Both the position numbers and the translations under genes were made by a program. This document shows, piece by piece, positions 21,249 through 32,400 of a stretch of DNA of 64,000 bases. The stretch is from positions 63,225,038 to 63,289,037 of the forward strand of contig JBANSL010000007.1 in the NCBI GenBank assembly GCA_037127255.1, read 5' to 3'. The notes under the pieces were generated by a model, which saw only the letters and a list, made by a program, of their open reading frames with translations, was not told where the DNA came from and searched no databases. The first letter of the stretch is position 1. Each line of letters starts with the position of its first letter. Source of the stretch: Persicaria tinctoria (Eukaryota; Streptophyta; Magnoliopsida; Caryophyllales; Polygonaceae).

Positions 21249-21662
21249 TGGTGTTAGGGCGAGTCCTGACGTTATGTTGCCCCGAAGGTAATGGCACCCT
21301 TTTGAATACTGGTGCTCATATGTATGACATGGGTATGAACCTAGTACGTGTATTAGTTGTGATCATATGTGTCCTCGACGTTCCGAACGTAGTATTATAT
21401 TGGTCCTATGATAACATTTGCGGTGTAAAATCCTGTTGTATTTGTCAACCTTGTGGAAGGACCTGAAAACCCATCTTTGTCTGCGTACATTGCAACATAT
21501 AAGCGCCCCCCTACACATCATCAAAAAGGGACTAGGGAAGGGGGGTTATCGTTCCGATACTACACTGTCTTATGACAATCAAACCTGACAGAGAGGGATT
21601 CGAATCCCATTTCACAATACAAAAGCATTTACACAAAAAATTTCTACACACGATGGAGATCT

Positions 21663-22286
21663 TCAGTTCCTTGCCAGGGCCGCTAATGCAACAGCTGTCA
21701 TGGCGATGAACATCCATTTCTGGGCTTCGATTTGGGACCTTGCGCCAAGCAGCTCCCCCCAGACTTGCACTGATTGGTTGGAGAGGGAAGCGAGCTGGCC
21801 GATCAGCTGGTTGTTCAGTTCATTCGCCCTCTCCAGCTCTTCCGCAGTCCGCTGAGCCGTTGCCTCAGCTACGAAGACCCTGGTTGTGAGGTCCATAGCA
21901 ATTTCCTCAAGTTGCTGAATTCTGGGATCCTCAGGAGCAGGGGGGATTGGCTGAGGAATCTCCTCATGGGGGATTGGCTGAGGAATCTCCTCAAGGGGGG
22001 CCCTGTTCTCGTCTCCAGACGGAACATTACTGGAGGTTTGCTCCACCCACAAGTCCCTCTCCTGCAGATTGAATTGACCACACATAAGCAGGTATGCCAC
22101 AATGTACAAACTCATCTCTTTAACTTGCATAACATATGAATTGATCATATAATATGAAACATATATGAATCAACCAATAATAAGTACATGACATACCTGC
22201 TCGTACCAAGGGGGAATCCTCTCCTCCCCACCTATCCAAGGGTATTTCTCTGGACATCCACTTGGCCAGCTGCCGGATGAAGGCAT
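21663..22286 (-). CDS. Antisense two-exon gene inside Harbinger (unrecognised, coiled coil)
   Basis: Exon 1 (22286-22197) is exactly 30 codons starting MPSSGSWPSGCPEKYP and ending PPWYEQ at the donor GAGCAG|gtatgt. A 135-bp intron ends in ctgcag. Exon 2 (22061-21663) continues in phase 0 as ERDLWVEQTSSN, a Pro-rich repeat (EEIPQPIP twice), then a heptad-like helix (IQQLEEIAMDLTTRVFVAEA ... ELERANELNNQLIGQLASL). It finishes with a hydrophobic tail, MFIAMTAVALAAL, before the stop. About 162 residues in all. I do not recognise the family. The tail could be a membrane anchor. Clean splice sites and an unbroken frame suggest a real gene carried by the transposon. Confidence 0.6.
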
Positions 22287-23443
22287 GATTTCCTATGAAG
22301 TTCATAGAACAGAGATTTCAGATAAGAAAAGGAGTCTCTGCATTATACAAGACATGAACTACATACATCAATGTCATAGATGAACTACACAAAATAGAAA
22401 TAACATAATAGAAATCACATGAGGTTCCAAAAGGTTACATATAACAAAATAAACAGATAAACATAAATGAAACAGAAACAATAGAAATAACAAAATAGAA
22501 TTCACATGAGGTTCCAAAATGTTTCATATAGGAAACGAAACTGACAAACAGAAATGAAATACACATAATATAAATAACATAATAGCAATAACATGATTGT
22601 CCTTCCTGATCCACAATGTCAAAGATGAAACAAATAAAGCAAAACAAAAAATGCAATACATAAAGCAAGGTCAAAGATGCCCTACATAGGACTTCCCCAG
22701 AATTCATATAAAGCAATGTCAAACATGAGATGCATAGGAAGTTAAACATTTGAAGATGAACTACTGCGTATGACAGAACATAAGCCCTGTGTATGGAATA
22801 TGTCACAAGGATATACACAGAATAGAAATAACATAATAGCCTTTCAGTTTTTTGGAAAGTAATGGAAAGAAAAGCAAGAGATTAGGATTTTTCATGCCTA
22901 ATTCTACTTCTATATATAAATGTTATTGAAGAAAACTAATGGAAAGAAAGGCAAGGTATTGAAGAAAAGTATAAATTTCAATTCTTCATCTAGTGGATGG
23001 ATATTCATTTCAAGCTATCACACCATTATGAGTTTTAACACCACCATCTTTAACTACAGTTTTTTACTAACACTAGTCTGTTTGACATCTTTCTTGGATA
23101 GCAGTGGAAAAAAAATTCACCCTGCAAACGTTAGTTTATGTTCAGCTCAATCACATAGCCTGGGTAACAAAAAAATCCTAGCTCAGGTATTCATGTGCGA
23201 ATCCTCTAAAACAACATACTCCTTAACAGGCTATACACCCATGAAAGTGATGCAATTAGTGGTTAAGAAAGATGCAGACAGTGAAGCAAGAAACCACAAG
23301 TTCAAATTCAACAAAACAATACCTGTTATATGCAAACCCAAGTTCAAAAACCCTGTCAAATGTTCTAATTTTTTCCTCCCTCACGAAAATTTGTGTTGAA
23401 CGACACGTTGGTTAGGGTATAAGGCAACAAAAAATCAACATCA
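22287..23443. repeat. Harbinger interior: diverged repeat of about 110 bp
   Basis: Between about 22380 and 22600 the words aatagaaataacataatag and cacatgaggttccaaaa return two to three times. A 159-codon plus-strand frame at 22920-23399 shows no motif or codon signal. Nothing else seen. Confidence 0.4.
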
Positions 23444-24166
23444 CTACAAATGTCCATACCAAATGCAAACCCATTTCAGAATCCCTGTTAAATGTGCAAT
23501 TATTCGTCCTAAATTGTGGATTTTTTGTAGAAGGAGGCGTTGGATCTGGATTTTCGAGGGGTTTGCCCTAGCCAAACCCAGCCAGGCCTCCCGACCGTCG
23601 AAGTGGCCGCCAAAGCGTTGGATCTCCGCCGGCGGTGGGAAGTGGCCGCCAAAGCTTCTACGCCTTGGACATGACCCATACGAGGCCGCCGACAGGAGAG
23701 GAGGCCGGTCCTCGGTTTTCCTTCCCCTCACCCCCCCCTCGACAGCGGAGACCACCCAGCCATCGAGGAGATCTCCGCCGCCGGACCACCGAGGCCACCC
23801 CGGCCACTCAGACTGGCAATGAAATAGAGGAGAGGGAGGGATTGTACCTGAACTTGGTGGCGGTGGTGGCGATTCACGGGCTCCGGCGATTTCGCTCTTC
23901 TCCCTTCTCTCTCTTCGTTCGCACTCCTCCAGATCTGAAAATTCGATACACCCGAGGGCAATTATGGATCTCATGAGGCGAAATCCACCCACAATCCTCA
24001 CAATCTTGGGGGGCGAAGATTGTGAGAAAATCTCTCAAAATCTCCACAATCCCCATCCGAGATTCTTCACAATCTGCTCGCCGAACACCGTCCCCTCTCC
24101 TACAATCCAATTTGTATTTCGTCATAATCTCCATAATCCCCTCAATCTGGGATGCCGAACACGCGC
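23444..24166 (-). promoter_or_regulatory. GC-rich right end of Harbinger, possible leader of the antisense gene
   Basis: GC-rich compared with all flanking sequence, with long compositional frames on both strands. It resembles the GC-rich left end at 19190-19420. By position it could hold the promoter for the minus-strand gene. No specific motif was identified. Confidence 0.3.
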
Positions 24167-24687
24167 TAAATCCCAATAGGGTTTTTAGGTACTCTTTACT
24201 CTAGCGGTGTGCGACTTTGCAGTGATGTAAATTTGCGATCTTCTCCATGGATTTGGTTCCGGTTGTTGGAGTCGGGATAGGTTGGAGTCGTGGCAGTGTG
24301 TTTCGTGACGTCTCCACTACTGGGGTTGAGTGCTTCCCTGGAGTCTCGTCCTCGCTGCCCATAGGATGATCGGCTCCTGATGTATCGATGGCCTACAATT
24401 CTGCTTCAGAGTGGAGCTTGGCTTCATCCGTCTTTTTCGTCCTCATCCAGTTTGATTTAGGTTTGCTTGGTTTCGTTTTTTTGTAGAGTTGTTTGCTTGA
24501 GGTTGCACCGTTTGTATTTATATGTTATGACTTCTTAGACGGTTCTCCCGTCTGCCGGATTAACCGGCCCTCGAATTTGAGATATATCTGAACTCGAATT
24601 CTTACCTAATCAAAAAAAAAATTAGTACAATAATTTGACCGGTGTCCATTAGAAAAAGAATAAGGTTGTCAAAAACACGACCATACC

Positions 24688-24926
24688 TGTGAAGAATCAA
24701 GGAATCCGAAACCGAAAATGGAGAATACAAGCAACTGAATTGAGGAAATCAAGTTTTACAATTGCAGAACTAACTCTCTACACAGTACAACAACCAGTAT
24801 TTACAGAATCGGGAAGAACATCTAACTAACTAACAACCTAACATGAAATGACTAAAATGCCCTTACAGAAACCATTAATTTCTAAACTGTCCTCAGCATA
24901 TGTAATACCAAACCATATAGTTCACA
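24688..24926 (-). repeat. Copia 3' LTR
   Basis: 239 bp, matching 36432-36674 with several substitutions and short indels. Confidence 0.9.
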
Positions 24927-25117
24927 TACCCCCCTCAAGCTGGACTTGCAATAGGATTGACAAGGCCAAGCTTTGACCAAAGATACTTGTGTTGAACAGA
25001 ACCCAGAGGCTTAGTAAGGATGTCAACTGTTTGATGAGTTGTGGAGATTTGAGATGTGCACAAAAAAACTATTTATGATCATATCTCTAAGAAAATGACA
25101 ATCCACACGAATGTTCT

Positions 25118-27163
25118 TTACACATTAAAGAGAGAAGTCTGAAAGGATGCTGAGAGGTGACTCACATCCTTTAAGCTCATAACAGAAAACACTGAACTCA
25201 AGGAATCAGAAGAAGTTGTTGGCAATGAATCACAAACATAATCCTGCAGTCTAGCAGGTATGTGTGCCACTCTTTTAGATAATGGTCCATTAGGAACCAC
25301 TGGATGAACATTCAAGTTGGGCGATGAGGAGCCAACATCAGATTCAGAAACAACTGGACCCCCAAAACCTGTATTAGAAGGAGAATTATTAACTAAAACA
25401 TCCGAGTTGAACATATGCAACTCATCAGCAGAAGGAGGAGTAACTAAAGAGGGCTCATGCTCAAAACCAACTACAGGAGAGACCAAAGGTAAACTATGTT
25501 GTGCATTGGCAAAATCTGTAGCATGACTCTTGTTTCTGAAAGGAAAAGTAGTTTCAACAAATTTGACATTTCTACTAATGATCACTTTCTTGGAATCCAA
25601 ATCAAATAGCTTGAAAGCCTTTTGATTGGGAGGATATCCCAGAAAAACACATCTCCTAGAAGTAGCTCCAAGTTTGTCTCTACTGTGTTTGTCCACAGTG
25701 CAATAACAAAGACAACCAATCACCCTCAAATCATCATAAGAGGGAACTTTATTGTGTAATACCTCATAGAGAGACTTCCAGCTCAATTGGGAAAAAGGCA
25801 TTTTATTTATAAGGTGAGTGGCTCCCAACACACATTCTCCCCAAAAATGAATAGGTAGGTCTGCATACAGCCTAATAGCCCGAGCTATTTCTATGAGGTG
25901 TCTATGTTTTCTCTCCACTCTACCATTCTGTGTAGGAACACCATGTGCAGACCTTTGATGCACAATACCCTAAGCCTGCAAAAAATCAGTGCACTTCCTT
26001 TGTGTGAACTCTGTTCCATTATCTGACCTTAACACTTTAACTGTAGTGTCAAACTGATTTTCATCCATGGTGATGAAGTTCACAATGATTGTAGCTACTT
26101 GCAATTTCTCTTGCATAAAAAATATCCAAGTGGATCTGCTATGATCATCCAACACAGTAAGGAAATACTTAGCACCACACAAAGAAGCAAATTTATAGGT
26201 ACCCCAAAGATCCATATGTATCAATTTGAAAGGAGCATCAACTCTACAATCACTCCTTTGAAAAGGAAGAGCATGGTGCTTAGTCATAGCACATGTGTCA
26301 CAAAAAAAATCTCTCAACTGTACTTTATTACAACCAGGAATATGTCTCATCTTAGATAAAGATGAGTGACCAAGCCTGGCATGTAGAGTCTGTAACAATT
26401 CTACTGAATTACAACCATTTCTAGAACTCAAATCAAAATCAACATGAGTCACTTGATGTGCTTCTTTGATCCTCTGAGCATACAACATGTACAGCCCACC
26501 ATGAATCACACCTCGAGCAATCTTGACCTTAGTTGTAAGGTCCTTCAGTACACATGAGACATAATCAAAACTGAACTTTAATCCTCCATCACACATCATC
26601 TTAGATACTGACAATAGATTGTGTCTAAACTCAGGCACATAAAGGACATTAATAAGCACAGGATTATTAGCAAGAGCCACAGTTCCTATCCATTCAACTA
26701 CTTTAGCAGTCCCATCAGGTAAGCCAAGCAAAATTCTTTTATAAAGGGATCTTAAGTCACAAAAAACAGTTTTGTCAAATGCTATATGGTCAGTGGCACC
26801 TAAATCTATTATTCACTCAAGGGAACATCCTTTGTGAGATCCAACAAGAAAGGATACATCAATATTACCTGCAAAATGCACAATTGCATTGTTGGAGTAA
26901 GCATCAGAACTGGTTCCATAACATGGCTGTTTGCCCTTCATCATCCTCACAACCTCATGGTAGATAGCATTTACCATGTTTTGGTCACGCTTAACTCCAC
27001 CACCTTCAAGTGGAGAATCAGACTGTGGAGCATCAACATTGGTAGCAAATTTCCCATTCTAAGGATTTCCACCAGTGCGAGGTCCATTGTACCACTCAGG
27101 ATACCCAACCAGCTTGAAGCAATACCCTTTGGTGTGACCTTTCTCACCACAATAATCACACTG
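25118..27163 (-). pseudogene. Copia protease-end and integrase segment
   Basis: Two frames, 26731-25970 and 25963-25118, share a break at about 25966. They carry the post-protease region (NLLSVSKMMCDGG), the pre-integrase HARLGHSSLSKM, the zinc motif (CDTCAMTKHHALPF), and the integrase core: LIHMDLWGTY, VLRSDNGTEF and GVPTQNGRVERKHRHLIEIA. DLRVIGCLCY and the terminal RCVFLGYPPNQKAFKLFDL follow. After 25118 only about 190 bp remain before the LTR, and they read as the last piece of RNase H (VDCHFLRDMI). So about 2 kb of RT and RNase H was deleted. From 26732 to 27163 the frame is broken. Confidence 0.85.
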
Positions 27164-27168
27164 CCTAT

Positions 27169-28119
27169 TGATGCGGGACCATCTTCTACAGCTCCAGACA
27201 CACCCATCATACTTGGAGAAGGCCCAATGACTCGAGCTAGAGCTAAGAAGCTTCAGAGAGACTCATTCAACTTTGTGGGTCATGCATTGGAGTGCATGAA
27301 GAGGACGAGCCCCCTTAGAGCAAGCTTGGGCCGATTTTCCTTTAATTATTATAAGTGTTATGTCTAAATTCAGCTTATAAACATTATTGGGCTGAATTGG
27401 GCTTTTATTAGTTATTCTTTTTAGAACCTTATTTACTTATGTTCTTAGAGTTATTTCATTAAGCCCATTAGTATTTAGATCTATCTTATTCTATCTTCTA
27501 AGTCTTAGAATCGGCCAGAACTAGGAGTAAGGCCTATAAGTATTTTCGATTCATCCTTGTAACAACTTGGAACATTATTGAACAAAGTTATTCTTCTCAA
27601 AAACGTGTGAAACACTTGAGAGATCTGTTGGCCGAATTAGAGTTGTGCTCATTCGCCTTCGAATTGATATCATCTCAGCTTGGTTTGCTTTGCCGTTCAT
27701 CAACTTCGCAAGACTTGGTGAATCTAGTATCCACAAGCCCCCTTCTGGTGCTTCAAGTTGTCCGCTTGATTGTGTCGGATTGTAGAGGCGGGTTGTGTAG
27801 TCATTGGTATTGGTTCCTACCCTCTGAGGAGGCCTGGGGTCTTTATCTTGTTCTGCATAGATCTACTCAGTCCATATCAGGTCGTGTCTTTCCGTTCTTG
27901 TTCTTTAATTTCGAGTCTTGATGCGTTCTTGAGAATCTTGATCGATCTTGACTACTTCTTGATCGAATCTTGCTGATCTTGTTGAGTCTTTATTCATTCT
28001 TGCTTCCGTTCTTGAGTTTCTTTATTGTTCTTGATTGTTCTTGATCAAGTTCTTGTTTTTCTTGTTCAGTTCTTGCTTGTTGTCGAAGATCGGACCAACC
28101 CACGGCTAACCCCGTATCA
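27169..28119 (+). repeat. Gypsy 5' LTR (951 bp)
   Basis: TATA-like tataagta at 27535-27542. The 3' third is a pyrimidine-rich tract of TCTTG words. The first 200 bp duplicate the C-terminal codons of the polyprotein. Confidence 0.95.
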
Positions 28120-28122
28120 AAT

Positions 28123-28134
28123 TGGTATCAGAGC
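28123..28134 (+). promoter_or_regulatory. Primer binding site (tRNA-iMet)
   Basis: tggtatcagagc, three bases after the LTR. Confidence 0.9.
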
Positions 28135-29020
28135 GAGGTTTCCGACATCAAGATTGAGTCTTTTTCTTTTCTAAACACAAAAACCACAAAAAAGAGTCTT
28201 TTTCTTGTTTTGGTTATTTACTTCTTGCATTCTTTTTTATTATTTTACTAATCTTGAGTTTGTGATTGTTTGTGGTTGCTTAGCCTAAACACAAAGCCTA
28301 GCCGAGACCGTGGAGTCGACCCCTGCGTGTGCACAACCCCTTGTGTTCACCATAGCCGACGGCACTCTTGTGTCCCCATAGCCTTGCTTGGCCGAAATTG
28401 TCCTCCCCACAAAGAGCAAACCCTAGTTTGTTATCTTTTCTATCATTTGTTCTATCTTTGGAACTTTTGATCTATCTATATCTATTTATATTTTATCCAT
28501 TGCCTATTTAAATTCTGATTTTTGGTGGATAAAAATCATTATATCTATCAAATATCTATTAAGGCATAAGATAGATCATATTACCTTAAATAGCCATTCT
28601 ATCTATAAATTTGCATTAGGGCTGAACTTTTTATCTTTTCACCACAATTCTCAGATTTTCGAGTCCTATATTATTATTAGAGTTCTTTCTTGCATTAGTT
28701 TCATAAGTTAAAAAAAAAAAAATCAGTTTCGAAATTTATTTTAAAACTTGGACCTAGGAGGATAAAATTCACTAGGGGCAAAAGTAAGTCAAAAAAAAAA
28801 AAGAGATAGAGTTTGTTTGATCTAGTGCAAGAAAGCTCCCAAGGACAATTGGTGAATCCCTTCTCTCAGCCCTAATCGACAGCCCTATATCCCAAAACAC
28901 ATAAACCTCCACAAAAATTGAAACCCTACCCTGCAACTACAACGTCCTAACTTAAAGGTTTTCAATCAAAAGAGGTAAATTTCCAAGTTTTTCTTTTATT
29001 TCTTTTCTTTTCTCTTTGTG

Positions 29021-29269
29021 TCGAGTAGAGCTCTGTTTTGTCGAGTTCTCTCTTGTTTGGTCGAGTGATCTCAGCCTTGCCGAGTGATCTTATTGTGTGT
29101 GTCGAGTGCATTAGACCCCTGTCGAGTGCACCATAGTTATTGTCGAGTACTTCCCCACTTTGTCGAGTGCTCTTTGGTTTACTTGGAGTTGAATTCTTGC
29201 AATTTCCCATCTGTTTTGCTTGAATTGAGTTTGTTGCTTACATCGAGTTCTCTACAACCCTTGTTGAGT
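29021..29269 (+). repeat. Periodic TCGAGT array in the Gypsy leader
   Basis: TCGAGT (or CCGAGT) starts at 29021, 29041, 29061, 29080, 29102, 29122, 29143 and 29163, with weaker members near 29184, 29225, 29243 and 29264. Spacing stays at 19-22 bp. It lies between the primer site and gag and is not a coding repeat, as the period is not a multiple of three. Confidence 0.8.
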
Positions 29270-29450
29270 ACTCTCCTGCGTTGTTTCATTCATTACATAC
29301 TTCGATTGCCTTGTTTTTGCTTGGTAGTTGATTTGCCCAAAGCGGATTGCCCTAGCAAGCGTGATATATCAATCAGAGAGGGAGTGTGAGCGAAACACAA
29401 TTGTGAGTTGTTTATAAGTTTTACTAACCTTAACTTAGTTCTTTGTTTCT

Positions 29451-32400
29451 TTGGTCTTTGTTATCATGTCTAACAATCAGGGAAACAATGGTGGTAACGA
29501 TGCCACGAACTCGAGTGCTACTGTGACACCCGAGCAGTTCAACACCTTGGCCGCCAATATAGCCAATTTGACGGACACAATGGCTGCAATGCAAGCCAAG
29601 ATGGCGGCTTGGGAAAGCTCTAGGCCTAGTGGTTTGAACACCATAGGAGGTCAGCAAGAGCGAGTGGAAGTACCTAATCACGAAAGAGAGGTCGTAAATC
29701 CTAACCCTAATCCTAATCCTCATGTCAATGTTAATCTAGATAATCCTTTATTCAATGAAAACAACTCTCCACGAGGTGGGAGAAATGATCGGAATAATGG
29801 GTTTGTTAATGTGCAAGGACAAGGACAGAGAAGGGGAAGAGGTCGAGGCTTCCAGGAGCAATTCTACTACTCGGAGCAAGATGATGACTTCCAAGAAGAG
29901 GAGTATTGAGAGCAGCGTCCGAGACGGAATCAAAGAGGAAATCAGAACCGACCACCTAGGTACAATGACGAGGACGGCATAGGTAAGGTCAAGGTAAAGA
30001 TTCCTCCTTTTGAAGGTAAAACTGATCCGGATGTTTATATTGATTGGGAAACTAAAATGGATCAGATTTGGAATTGTCATAATTTCTCTAATGCTAAAAA
30101 GGTGCAATTAGCTACTTTAGAGTTCACAGGCTTTGCCTTAATTTGGTGGGATAACTTAGTTAAAGAAAGGAGAAGAGCTCTTGATGGACCTATTGCTTCT
30201 TGGGAACAACTTAAAGCATTAATGAGAAATCGATTTGTACCTCAACATTATGCTAGAGAGCTTAGGCAAAGATTAGAAAATCTTAAACAAGGTAGTAAAA
30301 CTGTTGAGGAAACATTTAATCTTATGCAAGAAACTATGGCTCGAGCTAATGTGAATGAACCTTATGAAGATACAAATGCTAGATATCTTAGGATATTACA
30401 TCCCGCTTTAGCTCATGAGATTGATTATTTTCCCTATACTACTGCTACTGATTTGTTACATTTAGCAATTAAAGTAGAAAAGGGACAACGTTACAAGAGC
30501 CAAGGAAGAGTGTCGAGTGGCCAACAGCCCCAATGGCGCCAATCTCGGCCAAATCAGTCCCAATGGCGTGGTGAAGGTGGTTCACGAGATCGACCAAGCC
30601 AACCCCAAGGGAGAGGAGACAGCCGAGCACCTCAATAGCCCCTCGACAAAGGAAAAGGTCCATGGAATGGACGAGAATCGTCTGGGACATCTACTGGTCC
30701 CAAAGGGAGTAATCCTAACCCTTCTACCACTCGTTCTAGAGATATTGTATGCTTTAAATGCCAAGGTAGAGGACATTATATGAAGGATTGCCCTAATAAG
30801 AAAACGCTCATGGTTAATCAATTTGGAGAATATGAATCTGAAAATTCTTGTGATGAACCGGATGAGCATGCTAATGACAATGATCAGAACTTAAACCTTG
30901 TTTGTTATGAAAATGATGATAATGAGGTTGAATATGAACATGGAGAATCTTTGATTGTTATGAGAGTTTTAAGTGTTGTTCCTACACCATGTGAAGATAA
31001 TCAAAGAGAAAACTTATTTCATACTCGTTGTCTTGTTAAAGGAAAGGTTGTAAATGTGATCATTGATGGAGGTAGTTGCTGTAATTTAGCTAGTCAAGAA
31101 ATGGTTGACAAATTGCATTTACCTACTGTCCAACACCCTAGACCTTACAAATTGCATTGGATGAATGATTGTGGCTTATTAAAAGTTCATAGACAAGTTA
31201 AAGGGCATATTAAACTAGGACATTATGAAGATGATGTTTTATGTGATATAGTGCCTATGCAAGCTTGTCATATTCTATTAGGCCGTCCTTGGCAATCTGA
31301 TCGTAAGGTTATTCATGATGGGTTTACTAATCGCTATACCTTTACTTTTCAGGGAAAGAATGTCATTCTCAAACCCATGACCCCTACGCAAGTAGCTGAT
31401 GAGATTGAGAAGCGGAAGGTAAGTAAATGTGAGTTAGATCAGGAGGCTCAGTCGAGCCAAGTGGATCCTCAAACTCGAGCTAAGAGTGTGTTCTTGGTTT
31501 CCAAAAGCACCTTCCTGGACGAATTTGCGGATGGTGGAACTATTCTTATGCGTCTTTGCAAGAGCTTGAGCATGTTGAGTGAAGAGCTTAAAGCTTCTCT
31601 TCCATCAAACATTCTCGCCCTTCTTGAGGAGTTTAAGGATGTGTTTCCCGATGATATACCACCAGGTCTACCCCCTATTCGTGGAATTGAGCATCAAATT
31701 GATCTTATTCCAGGGGCTACATTGCCTAATCGACCTGCGTATCGTATGAATCCCACTGAGACCCAAGAGGTCCAAACCCAAGTCCAGGAACTTTTGGATA
31801 AGGGTTATATTCAAATTAGCTTAAGTCCTTGTGCTGTGCCTGTGTTATTAGTCCCTAAGAAAGATGGATCATGGAGAATGTGTGTGGATTGTAGGGCTAT
31901 TAACAACATTACTATTAAATATCGTCACCCTATTCCTAGATTAGATGATATGCTAGATGAGTTACATGGAGCTTCTATATTTTCTAAAATTGATCTTAGA
32001 AGTGGTTATCATCAAATTAGAATGAAAAAGGGAGATGAATGGAAAACAGCCTTTAAGACTAAGCTAGGCTTATATGAGTGGTTGGTTATGCCTTTTGGTT
32101 TAACTAATGCTCCTAGCACTTTTATGCGTTTAATGAATCATGTGCTTCGAGATTTCATTGGAAAATTTGTTGTTGTTTATTTTGATGATATTCTGATTTA
32201 TAGCAAGTCTTCTAATGAACATGAATCACATCTTAGAGAAGTGCTTAAAACGCTAAGAATTGAACGCTTGTATGCTAATTTAAAGAAGTGTGAATTATGT
32301 AATGAACAAGTGTCTTTTCTTGGATTTGTAGTAAGCTCGAAAGGACTGCGTGTAGATGAGGCTAAGATCAAGGCGATCCAAGAGTGGCCAACACCCACCA

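Larger units (their letters stand above)
18950..24166 (+). mobile_element. PIF/Harbinger DNA transposon, non-autonomous
   Basis: Terminal inverted repeats ggctgtgtttggca (18950) and, on the other strand, gcgcgtgttcggca (24166) are flanked by the trinucleotide TAA on both sides (18947-18949, 24167-24169), the Harbinger signature. Subterminal regions repeat ggattatg/gagatta words. Inside are a Myb-type accessory gene, a truncated DDE transposase and an antisense two-exon gene. It inserted in the retroposon 17650-24636. Confidence 0.9.
17650..24636 (+). mobile_element. Non-LTR retroposon with 17-bp target duplication, split by Harbinger
   Basis: aattggtacaataattt (17650-17666) and aattagtacaataattt (24620-24636) are direct repeats matching at 16 of 17. 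The right copy is directly preceded by tacctaatcaaaaaaaaa, a poly(A) tail. When the Harbinger element (18947-24166) is removed, the insert is about 1.7 kb and contains no open frame of note. Its 3' end resembles the LINE tail just upstream at 17600, so it is probably a non-autonomous element moved by that LINE family. Confidence 0.65.

Noticed and set aside
22435..23399. Open frames of 127 and 159 codons in the Harbinger interior
   Set aside because: They lie in AT-rich repeated sequence and show no protein-like conservation or splice sites.
23444..24204. Several overlapping frames in the GC-rich Harbinger end
   Set aside because: GC-rich sequence lacks stop codons by composition; all frames are equally open.
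27607..27976. Plus-strand frames repeated at 34733-35102
   Set aside because: They are the same stretch of the two Gypsy LTRs, not separate genes.
29021..29269. Could the regularly spaced words be a CRISPR array?
   Set aside because: Repeats are only 6-7 bp, the genome is a plant, and the site is a retrotransposon leader.
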